From assembly GCF_003667225.1 (NCBI RefSeq), contig NZ_RCOM01000004.1:1-64000 (forward strand): a DNA stretch of 64,000 bases. The letters run 5' to 3'. The notes below the pieces were generated by a model, which was not told the origin of the DNA, made no database searches, and saw nothing but the letters and a program-made list of their open reading frames with translations. A program made the translations under genes and the position numbers. This DNA comes from Kocuria rhizophila. GTDB taxonomy: Bacteria; Actinomycetota; Actinomycetes; Actinomycetales; Micrococcaceae. This document shows positions 33,140 to 43,148 of this stretch, one piece after another. Numbering within the stretch: the first letter of the stretch is position 1; every line of letters starts with the position of its first letter.

Positions 33140-36100
33140 GGTCCGCGCTCCCCTGCGCAGCGCCCGGCGCCGGGGCGGCAGCCGCCCCGGCCTCGCCACC
33201 CGAGAGTCCCAGGTAGCGCTGCACGAGTCCGGCCACCGTCTGCGGATCGGTGAAGACCTCCACGGACCACAGGCTCACGTAGTTCCACCCCGCGCGCTCC
33301 AGGTGCTGCGGGATCAGCCGGGAACGTTCGCGCACGCTCAGGGCACGGCTGCGGTCGGAGCCGTCCGACTGCAGGGCCACGGGGATCCGGACGGGAGCGT
33401 CGTCGTCCCCGCGGTGCAGGACCGCGCCGGCGGAGAGCGACTCGGCATCCGCGTGCGCCGCCATGTCCACGGCGTGCGCGTAGCCGGTGTGCACGGTGGC
33501 TCCGGCGGCACGCAGCCGCCGCGCGAGGTCTGCCACGAGCGCATCGGTCGCGGCTCCGGGGTCGTCCACGGGTGCCGGGGCGCGCTCGGACGTGGTCTCC
33601 TCCCCGAACAGCACCTCGAGCATGTGGTACATGTCCTTGGCACCGTGCTGCAACCGCCGCAGCTCGGTGTCCTTGGGGTGGATGGACGTCACGATGTGGG
33701 TGTGGCGACGCGAGCGGGTCATCCCCCGCACGAACGCCTGGCGGCCGTCCCGCTCGGAGAGCGAGCCCAGCTGAGGCGTGCTGCGCCCGGAGGTGGTCCG
33801 CCCGAAGCCCAGCGAGAAGATCACGGTGTCCCGTTCGATGCCGGCCGCCCGGTGCAGCTCCACCACCCGGAAGGACTCGTGGCCCGGCGCGAAGAACTCC
33901 GCAGACTCCCCGGACTCACGCAGCCTGCGCTGCACCGCCTGCGCCACGCGGGCGGCGTGCATCGCGCTCGCGGTCACCACGGCCAGCGAGCGCTCCGGGT
34001 GGCGCACCGCGTGGGCGAAGACCAGGTCCACGGTGCGCTGGACCTCTGCCGCCGGGGCCTGGACGCCCTCGCTCCCGGCCGTGAGCACACCCACCCCGTC
34101 CACCACGTACTCCGCGGAGAGCCCGGTGGTGGCGCCCATGAGCTCCGAGGCGTAGGGCACACGGGTCAGCGCGCCGTCGTAGAAGGCCTCGTTGAGGTAG
34201 GAGAACAGGCGGGGGTCCATGGGACGGCGCACCGAGGTCAGTGAGCGGGAGTCCACCACGCGGGACAGCGTCTCGAACGCGGAGTCCACCTCGGTCACGG
34301 GCTGCGGGGTGTCCCGCGCGCTCACGCGGGGAGCCACCGTGAACGGCTGCGGACCGCCCGCGTGGGGGTCGCCGAAGGCGATCACCTGCTCCGCCTTGAC
34401 CACCGCCGGGAGCGTTGCGGCCAGCGGCGTGGACTCGGCGTCCAGGATCACGACGGCGTCCACGGCCTGCTCGTCACCGAGGGTCGCCGTGAGCACGAGC
34501 GGACTGGCCGTCCACACGGGCACCAGGGAGGGCGTGAGGCGCTGGACCCGGTCCAGCTCCTCGGTGCGGACCCGTCCGCTGCGCAGCATGTCGCGCAGGG
34601 TGCGTGCCTCCCGCGGGAACCGCTCGGCATCCCGGGCCCACCGTGTGGCCAGCTCGTGCTCCAGCCGAGCCGGGGCCGCGGCGATGTGCGCGGAGTCGGC
34701 ACGCCGGAAGGCGGACTCCGTCCTGCGCAGCTGGGAACCGTCCGGCATGGCCACGAAGTCGTCTCCGCTGATCATGGCTTCGAGGACGGACTGCCACCAC
34801 GCCAGCTCGAGCTCGTCGTCCACCTGCTCCGCGGGCACGCCCCGGGACTCGAGGTCCGCGAGGAACTCCCCCAGACCACGGGCCCGCAGGTCCTCGAGCA
34901 GCACGGTCCGCTCGGGAAGGGTGCTCAGGTGGGCCTCGTCGTTGATCAGTTCGTCCAGGATCACCTGGAGCTCGTCCACGGTGGCGGTCTCCAGCCGGGC
35001 CGCGGTGACCGAGCCCTCCAGGGCGATGGCCAGGCCCTCGAGGTCCTCCCGGAAGCGGCGGTGGGTGCGCAGGGTCTCCTCCGCGCGGTCGGACACGGCC
35101 GGCTGCTCCAGAGTGGTGGCCCACTGCCGCCAGCGGTCCCGCTCGGACTGCACCTTCACCAGCGCGGCGTGCAGGTCGGACAGGTGCACGCCCGGGCGGA
35201 TGTACTCCTTGGCCGCCTTGCGCAGCCGGGAGCGCTGCAGCCCGCTGAGCTCGATCTCGTGGTCGCGGCGCCAGGACGCGGAGGCCGTGGCGGCAATCAG
35301 GTCCGTGACGGGGCGGTCGTAGATGTCCGGGGTGAGGTGGCGCAGCGAGTTGCCCACGTCGATCACCAGCTCGAGCTGCTGCTCCCACTCCGCGATCGTG
35401 GAGCCCACCCGCAGCCCGGACACGCCCAGGACGTGGCGCATGGCGGTGGACAGCGTGGTCAGCTCCAGCAGGAGGGACTTCGCGAGGTCGTGGGCCTGGC
35501 GGGCCTCGTCGTCGTTGACCAGGCGGGCACCGTGCCACGGGCCCGCGAGCGTGGCCGGGTCGAAGGCCCCCAGGGCGGCGGCGCGCTGCAGCTGGCGCCG
35601 CACCTCGCCGCGGTGGGACACGGCGTCGAGCACGGAGCGCCGGAAGCGCACCGTGGTCTGGGGCCCGGGATCCCGAGCGGTCAGCTCCGCGAGGGCCTGC
35701 ATGGCCTCGTAGGGGGACGCCTGCCAGCGTGGCCGGCGGGTGTGCAGCGACTCCTCGTGCACGCGCAGCTGCTCCCGAGTGCGCTGCAGCGCCTCCCGGA
35801 TCGGCTCGGTGTGCGGTTCCTGGGTGCGCTCGTTGCGGGCCACCGCGCGCACGAGCCGCTCGGCGACGTCGTCCGGGCTCAGGTGGGAGCCCAGCGGGAG
35901 CACGAGCGAGTCCAGTCCCGTGCGGTTCCAGGCGCGGTTGAAGGCGGCCAGCGTGGTGCGGGACTCGCCCAGCACCAGCACGCTGCGCCCGCGGTGCACC
36001 AGGGCGCCCACGGTGGAGACCACGGTGTCCACCGCGGCGGTCCCCACGGGGGTGCCCACCACGAAGCTCTTGCCCTGCTCCGCGAGGTCCACAACCTCCT

Positions 36101-36971
36101 GCTGGTTTGCGTCCAGGTCCGTGAGCAGCAGCTCGTCCGCGGGATCCCGCTGGTCCAGCGCGGGGGCGTCGTTGGTGAGGGCGTGCACCACGGGCAGCTT
36201 GCCCACCTCGGAGTTCTTCAGGCGCGCCAGGTCCTCCACCAGGCGGGTGCGGGCCACCACGTGCTCGTCCGCCGGACGCTCGTGCAGGTCCGCGAACGTG
36301 GAGACCACCAGCTGGTGCTCCACGTGCATCCCGGGGACCTCCACAGCGAGCTGCCGCAGGGTCTCGAGCACGGGGGCGGGGTCCAGCTTGCGCGTGCCGT
36401 ACGCCAGGCGGGACATCTCCGCGGTGGCCAGCTCCACACCGTGGTCCTCCCGGAGTCTGCGCACGAGCGCGGGGTTCAGGTGCGCCGGTCCCACGATGTG
36501 CAGCTCGAAGTCCTTGTGGTCCGGGCGCAGCTTCACGGTCACCGGCGCCAGCAGGACGGGGGCGATGAAACGCCGCAGCCCGTCCGCCACGGGGTCCGCG
36601 AGCCAGGACGCGGTGCCCGCCGCGAGGTACGCCGCGTCCAGCCCGTGGCCCACGGACAGCTCGTGGATCTTGGTGCGCAGCGCACGGGCGGAGCGCACCG
36701 CGCGGTCGTACGCGGGGGTGTTCTGGTGGATCATCGTGGACAGCCGCGTGGGCCGCTGCATCAGCAGCTGCGCCTGCCCCGAGGAGTTGGCCTCCGTGAG
36801 GTCGATGCACACGTTGTCCACCTGGTTGAAGTCCAGGAGAGTGTCCGGCCCCGTGTACGCGTCCATCTGCTGGGTCCACGCGCGCAGGGACACGCGGGGG
36901 TGCTCCCGGGGCCCCTGCATGGCGTCCGTGTCCTGGGGGGTGGGTCGCGGGCTGTCCTGGGGTGTCGGCAT
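33129..36971 (-). CDS. large helicase-like protein (SF1-related) with a degenerate P-loop
   Basis: The 1280-residue protein has an N-terminal domain of unknown function (about 20-280). A helicase-like core follows: a Walker-A position VVGTPVGTAAVD (304-315) that lacks GK[ST], a Walker-B-like VVILDAES, FGDPH as motif III, and a late TRSRRHTHIV block like motif VI. A long helical middle region (about 380-800) and a C-terminal domain (ATVHTGYAHAVDMAA ... RSRLIPQHLERAGWNYVSLWSVEVFTDP, split) resembling the Vsr-like/DUF3320 nuclease-fold ends of large DUF4011 helicases complete it. The AGGAG site 4 nt before ATG 36971 fixes the start. It may bind but not hydrolyse ATP. Confidence 0.78.
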   Translation of the reverse strand: MPTPQDSPRPTPQDTDAMQGPREHPRVSLRAWTQQMDAYTGPDTLLDFNQVDNVCIDLTEANSSGQAQLLMQRPTRLSTMIHQNTPAYDRAVRSARALRTKIHELSVGHGLDAAYLAAGTASWLADPVADGLRRFIAPVLLAPVTVKLRPDHKDFELHIVGPAHLNPALVRRLREDHGVELATAEMSRLAYGTRKLDPAPVLETLRQLAVEVPGMHVEHQLVVSTFADLHERPADEHVVARTRLVEDLARLKNSEVGKLPVVHALTNDAPALDQRDPADELLLTDLDANQQEVVDLAEQGKSFVVGTPVGTAAVDTVVSTVGALVHRGRSVLVLGESRTTLAAFNRAWNRTGLDSLVLPLGSHLSPDDVAERLVRAVARNERTQEPHTEPIREALQRTREQLRVHEESLHTRRPRWQASPYEAMQALAELTARDPGPQTTVRFRRSVLDAVSHRGEVRRQLQRAAALGAFDPATLAGPWHGARLVNDDEARQAHDLAKSLLLELTTLSTAMRHVLGVSGLRVGSTIAEWEQQLELVIDVGNSLRHLTPDIYDRPVTDLIAATASASWRRDHEIELSGLQRSRLRKAAKEYIRPGVHLSDLHAALVKVQSERDRWRQWATTLEQPAVSDRAEETLRTHRRFREDLEGLAIALEGSVTAARLETATVDELQVILDELINDEAHLSTLPERTVLLEDLRARGLGEFLADLESRGVPAEQVDDELELAWWQSVLEAMISGDDFVAMPDGSQLRRTESAFRRADSAHIAAAPARLEHELATRWARDAERFPREARTLRDMLRSGRVRTEELDRVQRLTPSLVPVWTASPLVLTATLGDEQAVDAVVILDAESTPLAATLPAVVKAEQVIAFGDPHAGGPQPFTVAPRVSARDTPQPVTEVDSAFETLSRVVDSRSLTSVRRPMDPRLFSYLNEAFYDGALTRVPYASELMGATTGLSAEYVVDGVGVLTAGSEGVQAPAAEVQRTVDLVFAHAVRHPERSLAVVTASAMHAARVAQAVQRRLRESGESAEFFAPGHESFRVVELHRAAGIERDTVIFSLGFGRTTSGRSTPQLGSLSERDGRQAFVRGMTRSRRHTHIVTSIHPKDTELRRLQHGAKDMYHMLEVLFGEETTSERAPAPVDDPGAATDALVADLARRLRAAGATVHTGYAHAVDMAAHADAESLSAGAVLHRGDDDAPVRIPVALQSDGSDRSRALSVRERSRLIPQHLERAGWNYVSLWSVEVFTDPQTVAGLVQRYLGLSGGEAGAAAAPAPGAAQGSADRVG

Positions 36972-37066
36972 GGTGCTCCTACTCACGAGTGCGCCGGTCC
37001 GCGCGCCACGGGGACGTGGGGCCGACCGGCGCACCGGGACTGACGATGGCTCTCAGAGGGCGGGGA

Positions 37067-38665
37067 TCACTCCCACTCGATGGTTCCCGGCGGCTTGGAC
37101 GTCACGTCCAGGACCACGCGGTTGATCTCCTCGACCTCGTTGGTGATGCGGTTGGACACCCGCGCCAGCAGCTCGGAGGGCAGCCGGGACCAGTCAGCGG
37201 TCATGGCGTCCTCGGAGCTGACCGGGCGCAGCACGATCGGGTGGCCGTACGTGCGGCCGTCACCCTGCACACCCACGGAGCGCACGTCCGCGAGCAGGAC
37301 CACGGGCATCTGCCAGACCTCGTCGTCCAGGCCCGCCCGGGTGAGCTCCTCACGGGCGATCGCGTCCGCGCGGCGCAGGACGTCCAGGCGCTCCTCCGTG
37401 ACCTCGCCGATGATGCGGATGCCCAGACCCGGACCCGGGAAGGGCTGACGGCCCACGATGTTCTCGGGAAGCCCGAGCTCGCGGCCCACCGCGCGCACCT
37501 CGTCCTTGAACAGGGCCCGCAGCGGCTCCACGAGCTCGAACTGCAGATCCTCGGGGAGCCCGCCCACGTTGTGGTGGCTCTTGATGTTGGCCGCGCCCTC
37601 GCCACCGCCGGACTCGACGACGTCCGGGTAGAGGGTGCCCTGGACCAGGAACCGCACGGGCTGGCCGTCCTGGGCCTCCTCGCGCAGCACCTTCTCCTCG
37701 GCGGCCTCGAACGCGCGGATGAACTCCCGGCCGATGGCCTTGCGCTTGGTCTCGGGGTCCGTGACGCCCTTGAGCGCGTCCAGGAAACGGTCCTGCTCAC
37801 GGGCGATGTGGAGCTTGACGCCCGTGGCGGCCACGTAGTCCTTCTCCACCTGCGCCACCTCGTCCTGACGCATCAGCCCGTGGTCCACCAGGACGCACGT
37901 GAGGCGGTCGCCGATGGCGCGCTGCACGAGGGCTGCGGCCACCGCGGAATCCACGCCGCCGGAGAGCCCGCACAGCGCCTTGCCGTCGCCCACCTGGGCA
38001 CGGATCGCGGCCACCTGCTCCTCGATGATGTTGCCGGTGGACCACGTGGGGGTCAGCTGCGCGCCGTTGAAGAGGAAGTTCTCCAGCACCTTCTGGCCGA
38101 ACGCGGAGTGCTTGACCTCGGGGTGCCACTGCACGCCGTAGAGGCGGCGCTCGCGGTTCTCGAAGGCGGCCACGGGGGCACCCTCGGTGGTGGCGAGCGT
38201 GGTGAACCCCTCGGGGGCGGCCGTGACGGAGTCCCCGTGGCTCATCCACACGGTCTGCACGTCCGGGGTGCCGTCCAGCAGGGTGCCCACGGCGGTGTCC
38301 GGGCACGTGGCGGTGGTGGCGCCGTACTCGCGCACACCGGTGCGCTCCACGGTGCCGCCCAGGGCGTTGGCCATGACCTGGAACCCGTAGCAGATGCCCA
38401 GCACGGGCACCCCGGCCTCGAAGAGCTCGGCGTCGCGCTGCGGCGCACCGGGCGCGTACACGGAGGCGGGACCGCCGGAGAGGATCAGCGCGGCAGGGTT
38501 GCGCGCGAGGATCTGCTCGGTGGACCAGGTGTGCGGGACGATCTCGGAGTACACGTTCGCCTCGCGGACCCGGCGGGCGATCAGCTGCGCGTACTGCGCA
38601 CCGTAATCGACCACGAGGACCGGGCGCTGCTCCAGTTCGCTCAGGGTGTCAGGGGTTTCAGTCAC
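37067..38665 (-). CDS. guaA: GMP synthase (glutamine-hydrolysing)
   Basis: The 532-residue enzyme converts XMP to GMP. The glutaminase domain shows the catalytic Cys in GICYGFQ and His/Glu in [10 protein letters not shown]. The ATP pyrophosphatase domain has the P-loop LSGGVDSAV, and the C-terminal dimerisation domain ends in KPPGTIEWE. Of two in-frame GTG codons (38671 and 38665), 38665 is chosen because the TAGACT hexamer lies 7 nt upstream of it and only 1 nt from the other. It sits in a purine block with guaB and guaB3. Confidence 0.96.
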   Translation of the reverse strand: MTETPDTLSELEQRPVLVVDYGAQYAQLIARRVREANVYSEIVPHTWSTEQILARNPAALILSGGPASVYAPGAPQRDAELFEAGVPVLGICYGFQVMANALGGTVERTGVREYGATTATCPDTAVGTLLDGTPDVQTVWMSHGDSVTAAPEGFTTLATTEGAPVAAFENRERRLYGVQWHPEVKHSAFGQKVLENFLFNGAQLTPTWSTGNIIEEQVAAIRAQVGDGKALCGLSGGVDSAVAAALVQRAIGDRLTCVLVDHGLMRQDEVAQVEKDYVAATGVKLHIAREQDRFLDALKGVTDPETKRKAIGREFIRAFEAAEEKVLREEAQDGQPVRFLVQGTLYPDVVESGGGEGAANIKSHHNVGGLPEDLQFELVEPLRALFKDEVRAVGRELGLPENIVGRQPFPGPGLGIRIIGEVTEERLDVLRRADAIAREELTRAGLDDEVWQMPVVLLADVRSVGVQGDGRTYGHPIVLRPVSSEDAMTADWSRLPSELLARVSNRITNEVEEINRVVLDVTSKPPGTIEWE

Positions 38666-38672
38666 GCCCACA

Positions 38673-38678
38673 AGTCTA
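38673..38678 (-). promoter_or_regulatory. -10 box, leaderless guaA promoter
   Basis: TAGACT on the minus strand lies 7 nt before GTG 38665 and decides that start. Confidence 0.55.
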
Positions 38679-38707
38679 GAACACGCACGGGCCTCCCCCG
38701 GCGGGGC

Positions 38708-39301
38708 TCAGTAGCGCTTGGCGGCCTTGGGGTTGGCCGCGAGCTCGGCCTCGGTGGAGCGGTGGATCTTGCGCTCCACGATGAAGGAGAGGAACGGCAC
38801 CACGCCGCCCAGGGCCATGACGATGAGCTGGGCGAACGGCCAGCGCATGAGGGACCACACGCGCAGGCACGAGAGCAGGTAGATCACGTAGAACCAGCCG
38901 TGGACGATCAGGATCCACGTGGAGATGTTCACGCCGCCGGCCAGGTTCTCCAGCTCCAGGTTCTGCCAGCCCAGCGCGACGGTCTCGCCCGTCACCTTGT
39001 CGGTGCCGCCGGCAATGAGGTCGTACCCCAGCCCGTAGCGGGTGACCATCTCGGCCACGAGCAGCAGCAGGAACGTGCCGGAGATCCACGCGCACACCTT
39101 GTAGAACGTCAGCGCGCCCCGGATCTGCGCCTCGGTGCCGCCGAAGCGGCGCCGGGGCTTGAGCGCCGCGGCCTTGGCCCGCACGCTGTCGGGCACGGTG
39201 GCCCGCTCGGGGCTCGCGTCCTCGGGGGCGCTCACCCGCACGCCGTCGGTGCGGCGGACCGGGCGGGGCTGCGGATCGGAGTGCGGCGTGGGGTCAGTCA
39301 T
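38708..39301 (-). CDS. DUF3817 membrane protein
   Basis: The 197-residue protein has a disordered N-terminus (about 50 residues) and three to four membrane helices (about 65-85, 125-145 and 150-172) in the DUF3817 pattern (YKVCAWISGTFLLLLVAEMVTRY, VHGWFYVIYLLSCLRVWSLMRW). The family is common in actinobacteria between guaA and SURF1-like genes and has no known role. Its start overlaps the SURF1 stop by 8 nt. Confidence 0.87.
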   Translation of the reverse strand: MTDPTPHSDPQPRPVRRTDGVRVSAPEDASPERATVPDSVRAKAAALKPRRRFGGTEAQIRGALTFYKVCAWISGTFLLLLVAEMVTRYGLGYDLIAGGTDKVTGETVALGWQNLELENLAGGVNISTWILIVHGWFYVIYLLSCLRVWSLMRWPFAQLIVMALGGVVPFLSFIVERKIHRSTEAELAANPKAAKRY

Positions 39302-40274
39302 CAGAGGCTCCGTTGTCGGATCGCGGGGTGGCGCGGGGCCCGGCGGAGCGGTCCGCCCCGGCCACCGCGGGCTGGTCGTCGAAGTAGTAGTAGCGCTGGT
39401 CCTGGGCGTCCCAGTAGTAGTAGGACTGCTCGGACTCGTCCCAGAAGTAGTCGCCGTCGAAGTAGAAGTACTGCTCGGGGTTCTGACGGCGCAGGTAGTC
39501 GTCCCGCACGAAACGCCACCACAGGAAGACCGCGAAGCCCGCGAACACCACCCACTCCACGGCGTAGAAGAGGTTCAGCGCGTGGACGGACGTGTCCGTG
39601 GGCTGCTGGTCGATCTGCAGCTCTGCGAGCCCCTCCCCCATGGGAGCCGCCGACGCCGCCAGGGTCCCTTCCGGCGTCACGGGCGCGGGCTGCGCGGCCG
39701 GGTTCTCCGAGAACGAGGCCACGTACCCGGCATACACCGGAGCGTCCCACAGGTTGCTCAGCTGCGCCGAGGCCACGGTGCTCACCTGGTCGGCGGGCAG
39801 GGCCTCGCTCGGCAGGGGCGACTCCGTGGGCATGAGCCTGCCGATCACCCGGACCTCGCCCGACGGCGCGGCGGGCACCTCGTCCGGGGAGGCCACCCAC
39901 CCGCGGGCCACGGCGATGGAGAGGTCCTCGTCCGCGGCGTCCCAGCGGTCCTGCGAACCGGGGATCACCAGCTGCGAGACCACCCAGTACCCCGAGTCGC
40001 CGTCGTGCAGACGTCCGGGCACCAGGACCGTGGAGTCGGTGGCGTAGCGCCCCGTCACGGAGACCACGTGGTCCGCCTGCTGGGCCGAGGTCGGCTCACC
40101 GGGGGTGGTGACGGTCTCGAGCGCGGAGACACGGTCCTTGGCAGGGTCCGCCACCGTGGTTGCGCTGCGGGACGCGTTCAGCTGCCACGCGCTCAGCCCC
40201 ACGAACAGGCACGCCACGAGCAGCGCCACGGCCAGGAAGGCCAGTGAACGGGGGCGCAGCGCGGTTTTGAGCAC
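39294..40274 (-). CDS. SURF1 family protein with an aromatic/acidic tail
   Basis: The 326-residue protein has an N-terminal membrane helix (about 10-30), a periplasmic domain with SURF1 features (GRYATDSTVLVPGRLHDGDSGYWVVSQLV; VARGWV; VIGRLMPTE) and a second membrane helix (about 233-252). SURF1 aids cytochrome c oxidase assembly. The cytoplasmic tail (about 258-300) is strikingly Tyr/Phe/Trp/Asp-rich, including YFYFDGDYFWDE and QRYYYFDD. It starts at GTG 40274, 6 nt after TAGTGT. Confidence 0.88.
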   Translation of the reverse strand: MLKTALRPRSLAFLAVALLVACLFVGLSAWQLNASRSATTVADPAKDRVSALETVTTPGEPTSAQQADHVVSVTGRYATDSTVLVPGRLHDGDSGYWVVSQLVIPGSQDRWDAADEDLSIAVARGWVASPDEVPAAPSGEVRVIGRLMPTESPLPSEALPADQVSTVASAQLSNLWDAPVYAGYVASFSENPAAQPAPVTPEGTLAASAAPMGEGLAELQIDQQPTDTSVHALNLFYAVEWVVFAGFAVFLWWRFVRDDYLRRQNPEQYFYFDGDYFWDESEQSYYYWDAQDQRYYYFDDQPAVAGADRSAGPRATPRSDNGASDD

Positions 40275-40280
40275 GACCCA

Positions 40281-40286
40281 ACACTA
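40281..40286 (-). promoter_or_regulatory. -10 box, leaderless SURF1-gene promoter
   Basis: TAGTGT on the minus strand lies 6 nt before the GTG at 40274. Confidence 0.5.
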
Positions 40287-40326
40287 CTGGCCCGCCCTGG
40301 GCGTTCTCCAAACCCCCGGCGGCCGC

Positions 40327-41448
40327 TCAGTTGCGGATGACCACCTCGGCCCGCTGGAACTCCTTGAGGTCCGAGTATCCGGTGGTGGCCATGGCCCGGC
40401 GCAGCGCGCCCATCACGTTGGAGGAGCCGTCCACGTGGCGCGAGGGCCCGTTGAGCAGCTCGTCCAGGGGACCCACCGTGCCCACGTGGGTGCGCACGCC
40501 GCGGGGCGAGTGCGGGTTGTGCGCCTCCGCACCCCACAGCCAGCCCTGCCCGGGGGCCTCCTCCGCACGGGCCAGCAGCGTGCCGAGCATCACGGCGTCG
40601 GCGCCCATGGCGATGGCCTTGACGATGTCGCCCGAGGTGCCCAGACCGCCGTCGGCGATCACGTGGACGTAGCGGCCGCCGGACTCGTCGAGGTAGTCGC
40701 GGCGGGCCGCGGCGACGTCGGAGATGGCCGAGGCCATGGCGGCGTGGATGCCCAGGATGGACTCGGTGCGCAGGGACGCTCCCCCGCCGAAGCCCACGAG
40801 CACGCCGGCCGCGCCCGTGCGCATGAGGTGCAGTGCCGGGGTGTAGCCCGCGGCACCGCCCACGATCACGGGGACGTCGAGGTCGTAGATGAACTGCTTG
40901 AGGTCCAGCGGATCCTGCGTCTTGGACACGTGCTCCGCGGAGACCGTGGTGCCGCGGATCACGAAGAGGTCCACGCCCGCCTCGAGCACCGTGCGGTAGT
41001 GCTCCACCACACGCTGCGGGGACAGCGAACCGGAGACGATCACCCCGGCCTCACGGATCTCCGCCAGCCGGGCGGTGATCAGCCCGGGCTGGACGGGCGC
41101 GGAGTAGAGCTCCTGCATGCGGCGCGTGGCCTGCGGAAGGTTCTCCGAGCTGAGGTCGGCGATCTCGTCTAGGACCGGCTGCGGGTCCTCGTAGCGCGTC
41201 CAGAGGCCCTCGAGGTCCAGCACGCCCAGCCCACCGGCGCGGCCCAGGTCGATCGCGGTGGCCGGGGACATCACCGAGTCCATGGGTGCACCCACCACGG
41301 GGATGTCGAACCGGTAGGCGTCGATCTGCCACGCCGTGCTCACGTCCCGCGGGTCGCGCGTGCGCCGGGAGGGCACCAGGGCGATCTCGTCCAGGCTGAA
41401 CGTGCGGCGGGCGCGTTTGGATCGCCCGATTTCGATGTCGTAGCTCAC
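40327..41448 (-). CDS. GuaB3 family IMPDH-related protein
   Basis: This 373-residue TIM-barrel protein resembles IMP dehydrogenase (ARRTFSLDEIALVPSRRTRDP, VVGAPMDSVMSPATAIDLGR, HVIADGGLGTSGDIVKAIAMGADAVMLGTLL, HVGTVGPLDELLNGPSRH). It has no CBS pair, and the usual catalytic-cysteine loop of IMPDH is not seen at the equivalent place. GuaB3 is widespread in actinobacteria beside guaB. Its catalysis differs from IMPDH and has been debated, with a GMP reductase-like role possible. AAGGA lies 7 nt before the GTG at 41448. Confidence 0.88.
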   Translation of the reverse strand: MSYDIEIGRSKRARRTFSLDEIALVPSRRTRDPRDVSTAWQIDAYRFDIPVVGAPMDSVMSPATAIDLGRAGGLGVLDLEGLWTRYEDPQPVLDEIADLSSENLPQATRRMQELYSAPVQPGLITARLAEIREAGVIVSGSLSPQRVVEHYRTVLEAGVDLFVIRGTTVSAEHVSKTQDPLDLKQFIYDLDVPVIVGGAAGYTPALHLMRTGAAGVLVGFGGGASLRTESILGIHAAMASAISDVAAARRDYLDESGGRYVHVIADGGLGTSGDIVKAIAMGADAVMLGTLLARAEEAPGQGWLWGAEAHNPHSPRGVRTHVGTVGPLDELLNGPSRHVDGSSNVMGALRRAMATTGYSDLKEFQRAEVVIRN

Positions 41449-41496
41449 GTGGGGTCCTTTCACCGCGCAGGGCGCACGGGGGATGTGCGGTGCGGG

Positions 41497-43059
<1,563 letters not shown>

Positions 43060-43116
43060 CGGGCCGGGCCGCGCGCTCCCCTCGCCCCACGGCCCTCGTC
43101 GTCACGGGTGCGTCCG

Positions 43117-43126
43117 ACGACGCCGC
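43117..43126 (+). repeat. intergenic copy of the ACGACGCCGC motif
   Basis: An exact copy lies upstream of guaB, outside the guaB leader and 23 nt beyond the acyltransferase stop. Confidence 0.6.
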
Positions 43127-43148
43127 TGCCGCGCCCCGCGAGCTCGCC

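Noticed and set aside
34362-39835. Very long open frames antisense to the helicase-like and guaA genes (893 and 957 codons).
   Set aside because: They are shadows of GC-rich codon-position bias. They show low-complexity Arg/His/Gly composition, no recognisable motifs and overlap clear genes throughout.
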